The notes beneath the pieces are model-generated. The model did no database searches. It was not told where the DNA came from and saw nothing but the letters and a program-made list of their open reading frames with translations. From the NCBI RefSeq assembly GCF_000208745.1, contig NC_030856.1, forward strand, positions 7,739,965-7,803,964: a stretch of 64,000 nt of DNA. The letters are read 5' to 3'. Source of the stretch: Theobroma cacao. Taxonomy: Eukaryota; Streptophyta; Magnoliopsida; Malvales; Malvaceae. The translations under genes and the position numbers were made by a program. Positions 47,212 through 57,348 of the stretch are shown here, one piece after another (positions within the stretch are counted from its first letter, which is position 1; every line of letters begins with the position of its first letter).

Positions 47212-47420
47212 GAACATGTTCCTTGTTTTTGACTGCACGCAGGAAGGGATACGATCAGGTCTACATCTTTACGCAGCCTCAACCTTTGCAATCAGGTCCA
47301 CGTCTTGACGCAGCCTCAACCTCTGCAACATGTTCCTTGAATTTGACTGCAGGAAGGGATACGATCAGGTCAGGTCTACATCTTCACACAGCTTCAACCT
47401 TGAATTTGAAAGGGTTGCGC
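47212..47420 (+). repeat. Tandem copies of the last GGH exon
   Basis: The block TGTTCCTTG...GACTGCA, AGGAAGGGATACGATCAGGT and TACATCTT...CAGC.TCAACCT occurs at 47217-47290 and again at 47332-47402. A shorter middle part lies at 47290-47328 (ATCAGGTCCACGTCTTGACG). The second copy also has a CAGGT doubling near 47370. Copy 2 of the gene has only one such unit (55834-55900). Confidence 0.85.
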
Positions 47421-47651
47421 CGGGTACATAGCCATTGTTATCTGATGTGACAGATGTATGTTGTGTAGAAATATATATACGTTGTTCTTATGTAAATGTT
47501 TTGGGCCACCTGTTCGAGCTCTGAATCTGAATGTTCCCTTCATGTCTTTAAGATTGAGCTGTGCTCAGGAACAATCTTTTATCAGACATGAAGGGCTATT
47601 GAATGATTGTCATCCCTCAGCATGTAACATATATAATCGTAAGCTACATGT

Positions 47652-48304
47652 ACTGCTGCCACTTTTTTTGGGTTTTTTAGAAAATATTTAGTAATTTAAT
47701 TGTATTAGTGCGAATTACAATTCAATAAGAATTTCATTATATTTTAAGACTATTCAACAAATTAAACACGTTGCACAACATAAATGATAAGGGCAAAATA
47801 AACCTAAATGAGGGTGACATTTTGCAGCACATATTGAAGTCATTTAACAACACAACTTTGGGTTTCCCTTTGAATTGCAAGAAAAACCATTCACTTCAAC
47901 TTAGAGATGTATATAACATTGAAAATAGCCCTTTTCTTTTTATTAATCCAAATTCAAATGAACACAATCGTAAAACTATATATATAGTCGTGACTCGTGA
48001 CTTTCCATAGCAATGTTGCTTAACATATAAACTTCAATATGTAAGGCTAAGGCCAAAAACAATGACTAGAAAATATAAATATATATGTATATAAATTCAA
48101 GGTGACATTTTCAAAGTATATGTAAATATATATATTCTAAGATTGCGGCAAGCTTTGAACTTATATGATACATCTTTGAATTAAGTTTCAAATATATTTT
48201 GTTCTTTTACCATTCTCTACATAAAAACTTTACAAATCATCCTTTTTTTTCCATAAGTATTTAACACTGTAAGAAATTATATATTTTATATATTTTTTCA
48301 TTGC
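47652..48304. other. AT-rich spacer, no gene
   Basis: Follows the 3' region of GGH copy 1 (a 3'UTR-like stretch similar to 55945-56115 ends near 47650). Short frame 47771-48010 has no family resemblance. Confidence 0.4.
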
Positions 48305-48312
48305 ATAATATG

Positions 48313-49130
48313 TAGTGGCGGCTCAAGAGTAAAGCCACCAAAGCGGTCGTTTTAGGCCCCAAATTATATTAAAAATATACAAAAATTAAGATAATTATTA
48401 AAATATTTACCTATCTCTTAGGCCTAATAAATATTTATTTTCTCTCCATTTCACATACTTATTTATTCTCAACTATTTAACTCATTTTTCATGTAAAAGT
48501 CAAGATAATTAATAAAATAATATATTTTTTTACTTTTTTAATTATGTGCTTAATAAATCTAAATTTTTTATCACTTCTCAATTCTTATAATACTATTAAT
48601 TCTCAATTATTTCTCCTATTTCCAATCAAGTAATGGTAATATATATTTAATGATCTTGAATGGCTTTTTTTTCTCAACTATTTCCTCTATTTACAATCAA
48701 TTAATACTAATATGTATTTAATGATCTCCAACAATTATCTTTTTCATATATATAAAACCAATTATCTTTTTTTATTCAATTTATAATATCTACTTTTAAA
48801 TTTTTTTTTCTTCATTTGCTTTATCTTCTTTTACCTTCAATTTTTTTTCAAAAAATACGCAGAAAGTCTGTTATATTATTATTTTTATAATAAACCGTAA
48901 GCTTCATTTACTGTTTACAATAAACATTCAATAATTAGGTATTATTATTTTAATATTTACAAACTTTTTAACTTTAATTTAAAATTTATATTATATTATT
49001 ATATTGTCTCTATTTTATGTGATAGTTAATTTATTGAATTAAAAATTTTAATAAATTTTTTTTAATTTCAATAAAAAAATCTCATTTAAATATTTAACTT
49101 TATACTTTTAAAGTTATTGAGCCGCCCCCA
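48313..49130. mobile_element. Non-autonomous hAT-like element
   Basis: 818 bp, bounded by inverted ends TAGTGGCGGCTCAA (left) and TGGGGGCGGCTCAA (right, complement of 49117-49130), 12 of 14 matching. A perfect 8-bp target duplication ATAATATG lies at 48305-48312 and 49131-49138. The inside is very AT-rich and non-coding. The duplication length fits hAT; the ends differ from those of the 4.3-kb hAT at 31664, so it belongs to another family. Confidence 0.88.
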
Positions 49131-49360
49131 ATAATATGCAATGGTGCCAATAAATCAAATGTGCACATGAATCATTCAAGCTTGACTTTGTAAATAATTG
49201 AACTTAATTCACACACTTAATTTGTTTTTGAACATTTTATTTGAGTTTTGAATTCGAAATCAAAATTAAATTGAACTTCGAAATTAAATCGAGTTAGGGT
49301 AGCTAGGCCCATAGCCCATAGCCCCTAAGTTACTGCTTTAACCGTCAGTACCAGAAATTA

Positions 49361-49368
49361 GTATATAT
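49361..49368 (+). promoter_or_regulatory. Likely TATA box of GGH
   Basis: GTATATAT, 113-120 bases before the first ATG. Upstream at about 49305 the GGCCCATAGCCCATAG stretch carries GGCCCA/GCCCA motifs common in plant housekeeping promoters. Confidence 0.45.
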
Positions 49369-49480
49369 TCACGCCAACGGTTAAAAGCTCCCTCCGTTTC
49401 TGCGCCGTACCAAGCTTTATAAGAATCCTTCGTTTCCTTTTCCTTTCCTTAACTTTCTCTCTCCATGTCACTTCCCCAAA

Positions 49481-52400
49481 ATGCCCTCCCTCTTTCTCTC
49501 TAACCCCTCCTCGCCCTCTTCCTCCTCCGACCCTCCAAACGACGCCGTCCCTTCCCCTTCCGCTTCTTCTTCCTCCTCCTCCGACATGTGGAATTACCTT
49601 ATTGTACCCATCCTCTTCTACCTCTCCAAAGACCTTTCCCTCGCTAAAGCTGAAACCTCCACTCCACTCCTCCTCCCGAGTCAACGCAGAGACAACTCCT
49701 CCGCTGAAACACTGAGTTCCGCTTCTAGTTGCACGACTCTTGACCCGAAGCTCTATTATCGGCCGGTGATCGGGATACTGAGTCATCCGGGGGACGGCGC
49801 GTCGGGGAGGCTGAACAATGATACGAACGCGTCGTATATAGCGGCGTCGTATGTGAAGTTCGTGGAAGCGGCTGGGGCTCGAGTGATCCCTCTTATTTAT
49901 AATGAGCCTGAGGAGATTCTTTTTGAGGTAAACACTCTAGTATATGTTCCTTTTTAAAAGAAAAGGAATGTTTATTTCAGCTGTACAAATGCTGAACTAT
50001 GACTTAGGTTTTTTGGGGTTTTAACTTTTAAGTTAAGTTTAAGAAATTAGACACTTTGTCTTGGAAGATGAGCTAAGATTAATATATTTTTGGTAAATCT
50101 TATTTTTGGGTCATAACTTTTACTAATGGTAATAAATTTGCTAGATTAATAAATACTAATAATTTCTCTTGTTTTTGTTAATAAATTAGTTAGTTATGAC
50201 TCTTCATTTAGTCTTGATTCTCTTGCATGATGTGCAATTTAGTTAATAATGGCAAATGCTAGAGAGTGTGCAAGGGCACTTGCTTATTTTTAGTACATTT
50301 AATGTAGTGAAATGTGATGATTTTCCACTTTATAAGTGCCCTTGGGGCATTCTTAGCAACACCCTATTACACTCTCTCATTGTTTTCCATTTTAGCAATG
50401 ATACGGGTTGTGATTTTGTAAATGTGTCAGGATGGTGGGATGGTGGGTTCATTTTTGTGGATGTTCTTCTGGATATATCGTCTAGGTTCTTAATATTTGA
50501 AAAGTTATTTTGATTCCCTTGTTGATCGCTATGCATTTCATTTTATTGCTTTGGTTTGCTATGATTAGACACTGGTATGATGCTACGATACCTGCTTTAG
50601 CATTCTTGTTGTCTTCCTTTTCTGGAAAAAATTGTCATCTTGCTAAGTCTCATCACTGTTGTATTACAGAAGCTTGAATTAGTCAATGGCGTGCTTTTTA
50701 CAGGAGGGTGGGCTAAAGCCGGCTTGTACTATGAGATTGCTCAAAAAATTTTTAAGGTAATTCATATTTATTTCCCTGTTGATTTTTTTTTTTCAACAAA
50801 ATTCAGATGAAATCAACACAAATATAGACAAGAGATTGATTTTACCAAGTGAGGTTATTATTTCTTCATGTTAAATGTTCTATTTCCATGCATTAATTAC
50901 AAAGAAAAATAAATCAAGTTGCTTGTTCCCCCTACACATTAATGATCTCACTCTAAGAATTCTTCACTTTATACAAAATCTTCATTTCACTGTTTCTTGC
51001 AGAAAGTTCTAGAGAAGAATGATGCCAGAGACCATTTCCCATTGTATGCCATTTGCTTGGGTTTTGAACTTTTAACAATGATTATCAGCGAAGTAAGCAT
51101 CCCTTTCATTATCTTACCTCTTTTTTTTCTATATAAAGGGAAAAACAATTTACTCTTCCTAGGATTTTTATTATTTATAAGGATTTTCTTAATGGAGTTA
51201 ACCTTGCTTCTCTATGTTGTAATTGGTATGCCGTACTTATATTCATTCATTTATCATGGCAAAATGACAAAATAAGATGTTTTTTTTTTTTATTTTAAGC
51301 ACTTTGTTATGTGTTTTTGTGAGAGATTACTCTCAGCCTCACATGTCTAAACAAGGCCAACTCTTGCCTGTTCACCTTATTGTGAAAACTGCTGTATTTA
51401 ATCGGTTAGGATTTCATGATTACCTTCTTGGTGGCAACCAAATCAATGGTTGACCTTGTTGAGTATTTCATAATGGATTTGAAATCATCCGAATCTCATC
51501 TCATCACTTTATTATCTTCGGCCCTATGGTTAACTATTTCTCTCTTATGCAATCACTTCATTATAAATTAGCTTAATGCTAGCCATGTCTACTTTGTCAG
51601 ACAAACTATTTTAGTTTGGGATTTTTTTTGGTTAAATTGTAAACAATTTAACAAAGTCTTAATTTAATCAAGACATCAACTTTTTCTTCTTGATGATAGG
51701 ACAGAAATATTCTTGAATCATTTAGTGCAGCAGATCAGGCATCTAGTCTCCAATTTGTGAAAAACATTAATATCGAAGGAACAGTATTTCAAAGGTACGA
51801 AAGAAAATTTATCATTCAAGGTCCATTCATATTGTTTTGTTTTGGTGTCATTACTTTTTATCATATCAATGCTACATATCATATATAATTATCCTAACTG
51901 GGTAAAATATTTGTGATTCCTAATGTGTTTTGCTGGTAGTCATTAGATGCTCAATAGGAAAGTTCAAAACAGTTAAACTGTGGATGCAATAAAGGCCAAT
52001 GCATTTGCATTGCTAAGAAGGCAAAGAGTTTAATTGTACATATGCGTTTAACACTCTGTCTGAATGGTCTAGCAATTTCATGTTAAGGCTATGGGCCTGC
52101 CGCTTTTGTCCTTGTTATGTTAGGCTTAGACCGTGAGACACATGGCAATAAGATGGTGCCAGTACCAGCCAATGCTGAACCTTGTAGTCAAGCACCACTA
52201 GCACTATTAAAACCTTGTTAGGAAGAGAATAAATGTGTGCTTCTTTAGTTGCCTGGTTAGTAACATTGAATCTGATGTCCTTAGCCTACTAGGCTAGTTT
52301 TGAAATAGATTTTGAGTATATCCTTTTTTGAACTTCAGGTTCACACCTTTGATGAATAACAATAGCTATGAAAGCTAATAATAAACTTTTAAGCACTTAT

Positions 52401-55400
52401 TGATAAATAACAATAGCTACAATAATATCCTGTTGTCTTTGCATTAGAGGGTTTTATGCTTGTTGTTGGTATATATGTTTATGATATTCAACCTTTCAAT
52501 CATTGGGTGGATATGAGGTGATTTTCAGCCAATAATTTGTTATTTGGTACGAGTTAATTGCTATTACATTTTGAATGACTAAAAAGATAGGGATTGTTCC
52601 AAACTTTCTATTTTAGCCCAACCTGACTGAGATCTATTTTGATGAGAGCTTATGTAATTTCTTATAGTTGGTGTAATTATATGTTAATATGTTAATCTCA
52701 TTGATCACAGCTTTACAGCTTGAAATTTACATTCTTTTTACAGATTTCCGCCAGATTTGCTGAAAAAGCTAGGTGCAGATTGCCTAGTCATGCAAAACCA
52801 TCATGTGAGTTTCAGGGCTCCTTTTTTTTTTATTGTTTAAATTATTCATACAATGTATTATTTTTAGTTTTTTCTTCTCTAACATGGCCTTCATGGTTAA
52901 TTGCTAAAAGCGAAAACTAATAATCAAGCATCTACATTCAAATTTATTTTGATGTTTTCTAATCAATATTTTCTTATTTGATTCTGTTCCTGGTTGCCTG
53001 GTTTCCTCTAATTGGCAATTTTAACAGCTTCCTACTTGACATCTTATGCATATTAGCATATATGAGAGATGAAATGAATTTTAAATTATAACTTTACAAA
53101 CTAATTTGTTCATGCCTTTTGTTTTCTTAATCTTTAATTTGATTTCCTTGAAGGAAAAAATTTGCTGGGGTTTCAGGCATGTCCACCTCTTTCTTGGTAG
53201 GTAAAATAGCAGAAAAATCAAAGGACAAGATGTCCTTCAGGGAATAGCTAGCTAAGAGTAGAGGCCTAAGAAAGAAAAAAGATGCTAATACAATTTAGAG
53301 AGGGAAAAAGAAAGGAGCACAAGGACAAGCAATGGGACTTTAGTTGTTCAGCTTTAAAGATAATGAATTTCGATTGAAAAATGGCTGCCATTGATGAATG
53401 CGCATAAAGAGAACCTCTGCCCCCCTCTCTACTGGCACATTGTCAGTGTTATGCTTAGATCTACAAGCTAATTATCAATGTCTAAACCAATGTCTCGTTA
53501 TGTTGTAACAGTATGGCATTTCACCAGAGAGACTTCGGAATAATCCAAATCTATCCAGCTTCTTCAAGATTTTAACAACAAGCACAGATGATAATAACGA
53601 GGTACTGAACTTTACTATCAGTTGCTGGTGTTTACTATGCCATAGGACTTGTCTAACTTGATTTATCTCTTTACTTTTTATGGTTGCTTTAAGAATCCTT
53701 ATTTCTGTAAAAGTGTTAATAACAGGTCTATGTCTCCACAGTACAAGCGCATGGGTATCCTGTTACTGCCTTCCAGTGGCATCCAGAGGTACTTTTTTTA
53801 ATATGCTTTCCGATCATCTAGCTTCATGTTTATGCCTCCCAAAATTCATGGTTTTCTGTTAGATAGTTTACCATTAAATGTTGCTTTGCTGGATGTAACT
53901 TCAAAGGAAAGAGGTCTGATAAATGGATGAAATTTATTTCAAAAAGAAATTATCTCTAATGTTGACACACTTGAGTACAAACCATGACTGCTGAAAACTA
54001 AAGTTTACTTGTATATTTTTGAAAAGCCTGTCCAACAACTTCCTATGAGCCTTCCTTTCTTTATGTTTGTTTGACACATAAATACTCAATCAAAGATTAC
54101 AATAGTTGTTTCCACTGGATGATTGAATCTTCCAGAAACCTCCTAAGTTTGCTTAGTAGGAATATTTTTCGTATTCTTTGAATTTATAGAAATGATGATA
54201 TTCTTTATTCCCCTCCCTTGTGGCAACCTTCTGTTTCATCTTAACGGTTTTTATCCCATACTAAAGAATATTAATAGCTGTCCAGTGTGAGCTCAAGCGA
54301 CTAGTTTTCCCCTTGAGAGTCTCTTTTTGTTGCTTCCCTGATCTACAAGGTAGTAAATAATGAAAATGCATATACTCAGTCTACACCAATTAGTACAGAA
54401 ACACTCTCTCTAATTTGTTTGCTCACCAGTTATCCAAAAAACATAATTTTTTACTCATGGAAAAACCATGTGGGAGTTATTGGAGACACAACGGCAAATT
54501 GGATTAAATTTTCCTTTATAGGTGAAGTACTATTCGTTACTTGCTTTGATGACTGCATGCATGTATTTGGTAAAGGAATGGAGTTCACTTTGGAGGTGCC
54601 TCTTTATTCAATGAAAAGCATACTACTATATTCACATCTAAAATCTCTTGAAGGATGCAATCAGGGTAAGAATGTGTTTTTGGAGCATGCTTCAGCAGGG
54701 TACTTGGGATGTTTTATTTAGTATAATTGTTTTATTTCAACTTTTCCTCATAGGAGCAAATGCTGCAGTTGGTTTGAGTAATTTCTGCCATGTACTCAAT
54801 TTTGGCATGAGATTTTGACTTCCACATAATTTTTCTTGTAAAATAATAGTCAAATGTATGACCCATTATAAAGAATCAGTGTCTCCTTTTTCTTCTTATA
54901 ACTTTTGTTGTTTCTCCTGCCCATGTTTCTCTTGGTCATTTGACTTTGTTTGCAAATTTATTGCTTTATACTTTGATCTAGCAATATTACTCCATTTCAA
55001 GCTGAATAGCCTGACCACATAACTTGCAGAAAAATGCTTTTGAATGGGGCTCAACAATGATTCCACACTCCGAAGATGCCATTCAAGTGACCCAACATGT
55101 TGCTAACTTTTTAATCAGGTTAGGAATGTTAACAACAGGAGAAATTAATAGTTTGTTCTCTATATTCTTTCAATGCAGTGAGCAGTAAATTTAATATATG
55201 ACTCGATGGAGTGAGGCAAAATCTTGCACTTCACACACGTCATAGAGTGTTGTGTAATTGTTCCTATGTGGATATGCTCTGCTTCATGCTATGGCATACG
55301 TATGGAAGAAATATTCAAAGGAAAATTTGATGAAATTTAGTTTAATAAGGTATAAGAAGTAAATTGTTTATTATGAAAGAAAAGGAAAGAAAATAGGTGA

Positions 55401-55905
55401 ACCTCAATTTTCAACGGGCAAGACTGCAAGTAATATTCTGGCCAAAAAAGAAAATCCAATGGATTTTTGAATATAAGAATGATGAAAGGACAAAAAGAAG
55501 TGTATTTCTAAATTAGGTACAAACCAGCTGATTTAAAAGATACCAAGCCATTGTGGAGTAGTAAATGCAAATCTAAGAAGCTAAATCAAGTCTTGGTAGT
55601 GAGTATTTTTGACTACTACTTGTAGTACTACATTATTTGTTTGCAATTGAGTTATTATCATTTTTCTGGTGCAGTGAGGCTAGGAAGTCACTAAACAGGC
55701 CACCTCCTCGAAAAGTGCTTGATAACCTCATTTATAATTATAGCCCTACCTACTGTGGGAAGGCTGGGTAAGCTGATACTATCCTTATGAGACTATTAAC
55801 AGCTTCATATTTGATTGTAAGGCTACCAACGTGTTCCTTGTATTTGACTGCAGGAAGGGATTCGATGAGGTCTACATCTTTACACAGCTTCAACCTCGAA
55901 TTTGA
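49481..55905 (+). CDS. GGH: Gamma-glutamyl hydrolase (folate conjugase)
   Basis: Cleaves gamma-linked glutamates from folate and antifolate polyglutamates (EC 3.4.19.9); plant forms act in the vacuole. Exons: 49481-49927, 50670-50756, 51003-51092, 51700-51794, 52744-52804, 53512-53601, 53726-53788, 55030-55118, 55675-55767, 55854-55905. All borders are GT-AG and phases match, giving 388 codons. The class I glutamine-amidotransferase-like fold shows in PVIGILSHPGDG, LFTGGW, the nucleophile region AICLGFELL (Cys196), MQNHH, and QWHPE (His309, Glu311), so the catalytic residues are present. The likely true start is Met36 (49586): MWNYLIVPILFYLSKDLSLA is a signal peptide, and copy 1 begins there. 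The upstream in-frame Met1 adds a Ser/Pro-rich lead that would mask it. The last residues (LQPRI) differ from copy 1. A 3'UTR follows to about 56165. Confidence 0.93.
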
Positions 55906-57170
55906 AAGGGTTGCGCCGGTATCAGATGTTACAGATATGTTGTGTAGAAATATATATACATTGTTCTTATGTAAGTGTTTTGGGCCACCTGTTCTGAGTT
56001 CTGAATCTGAATGTTCCCTTCATGTCTTAATATCAAGCTGTGCTCAGGAACAATCTTTTATCAGACTTGAAGGGATATTGAATTATTGTCATCAGTCAGC
56101 ATATAACATATTCATAAGCTACATGTACTGCTGCCACCTTATGTTTCAGTTTTCCTCTTCACTAAGTGAGGAAGTCTATACATTCAGTGGCTAATATCAC
56201 ATGCTTATCTATTTATTTATTTTATTATCCAAAAAAGAAAAAGGAGAACAGAAAAGATAACAACAATCAAGAGGGAGCACTAAAAAAAAGACAGAAAATT
56301 CTACAAATCACATGTTTTCAAACAGTCCCACTAAGATGCTTGACTACAAACTTGAGAAAGTAAGAATGAGAAATAAAATCCAATCTCTTGCTATTTCTGT
56401 CAGTATTGATGATTAGTATTTTTTTTAGCAAGATTGAAAATACTATTATACATGTTACAGTAAATGTGTCTATTTTAATAGGTACTTGAACATTTAATTC
56501 AATGATAAGTGAATACATTTTCTTTCATATTTGAATCTTCCAAGGATACCTTATAATCGTATATCTTGTATTATTCAAGATTACGATAAGGTTTGGATAG
56601 TAAAACCATTACCTATCACGGGTTTGAATATATATATATTATTTTTTGTTTGTAAATTTTTATAATTAGTGTAATATTAAAATTAATTAATTATTATAAA
56701 TATGATTTTAAACTTAATTTATTTTTTATGAATTAATTTTAATTTGCTAAATCAATTTTCAGTGAAACTATACATAAAAATTGATTTTAAATTTATTTTA
56801 ATTAAGTATTTAATCGAGTAGATAATACATAAAATATTAAGATATAAGATCGGACAGTAATTAAAAATTTAATCAGATATTTATAAGATTCGGATACCCT
56901 ATCAAATAATCAAATTCAGATTAAAGTACCTCAAACTTGGTTTTTTTTCCCTTCCTTCCCATGATTTATAAAAGTTTATTTTGACATATTGATTAAGAAA
57001 AGTAATATTTAAAAAGAAATTCCAAAAACTCTACTTTGAACCCAAAAAAGGTCCATTAAGTAACAAAGTGGGTCCACCAGAATCAATAGCCTAGGCCCCA
57101 TTAAAACTTTCACACTTAGCCCAAGGCCTACAATCCAGAGTCATGAGCCCATTGTGTCCAATTTGGTCCT
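55906..57170. other. GGH 3' region and spacer
   Basis: GGH 3'UTR-like sequence continues to about 56165, shared with copy 1. The rest is AT-rich with no gene; 56560-56950 has 'ggata' and 'ggtttgga' phrases that may be a worn repeat, but no borders are visible. Confidence 0.4.
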
Positions 57171-57177
57171 CCATAGT

Positions 57178-57203
57178 CACGTGCAAACCCCAATCGTCAC
57201 GTG
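57178..57203 (+). promoter_or_regulatory. Pair of G-boxes in the POLD3 promoter
   Basis: CACGTG occurs at 57178-57183 and 57198-57203, each within GTCACGTGC, 20 bases apart. G-boxes bind bZIP and bHLH factors. They lie 40-65 bases upstream of the TATA box. Confidence 0.65.
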
Positions 57204-57243
57204 CGAACAACAGCCATTCGTCCATCCCTATTCCCCTAGCCCT

Positions 57244-57250
57244 TTATATA
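57244..57250 (+). promoter_or_regulatory. POLD3 TATA box
   Basis: TTATATA within CTTTATATAG. Transcription would start about 25-32 bases on, near 57275-57280, placing the ATG at 57271 too early to be the translation start. Confidence 0.6.
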
Positions 57251-57273
57251 GTCCCCCGTACCCATATGGAATG

Positions 57274-57281
57274 GCGGGAAA
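57274..57281 (+). promoter_or_regulatory. E2F site at the POLD3 start region
   Basis: GCGGGAAA is the exact complement of the plant E2F consensus TTTCCCGC. E2F-DP factors drive S-phase genes, and a site near the transcription start of a replicative polymerase subunit is what one would expect. Confidence 0.65.
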
Positions 57282-57348
57282 GTCAGTGTCCTTCGTAGAG
57301 GGAAAATCTCCCAAAGCTGACTTCAAAACCCTTCCCAAAATAAGGACA

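Larger units (their letters stand above)
28037..47450 (+). pseudogene. GGH: Gamma-glutamyl hydrolase copy 1, pseudogene with large insertions
   Basis: It has the same ten-exon order as the intact copy at 49481. Exon 1 is 28037-28345 and starts MWNYLLVPILFYLSKDLSLA. It lacks two in-frame blocks present in copy 2 (KLYYR before PVIGIL, and part of NASYIAASY). A first exon 2-4 set is damaged: exon 2 is cut after 28781, exon 3 (28840-28928) has a lost base and a TGA, and exon 4 is 29398-29492. A second set follows: exon 2 at 30642-30728 with an in-frame TAA, exon 3 at 30978-31067, exon 4 at 31527-31621. A hAT element then fills intron 4. Exon 5 (36703-36762) is one base short, giving a frameshift. 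An LTR element fills intron 5. Exons 6-9 (45281-45367, 45492-45554, 46682-46770, 47055-47147) stay open and correctly spliced. They keep the QWHPE motif. The final exon (47243 on) is reshuffled. Not functional as a full enzyme. Confidence 0.92.

Noticed and set aside
50260..50375. A possible small MITE in GGH intron 1 (AAGGGCACTT at 50271 and its complement near 50335)
   Set aside because: A 10-base inverted pair is present, and this part is missing from copy 1, but I could not define ends or a target duplication.
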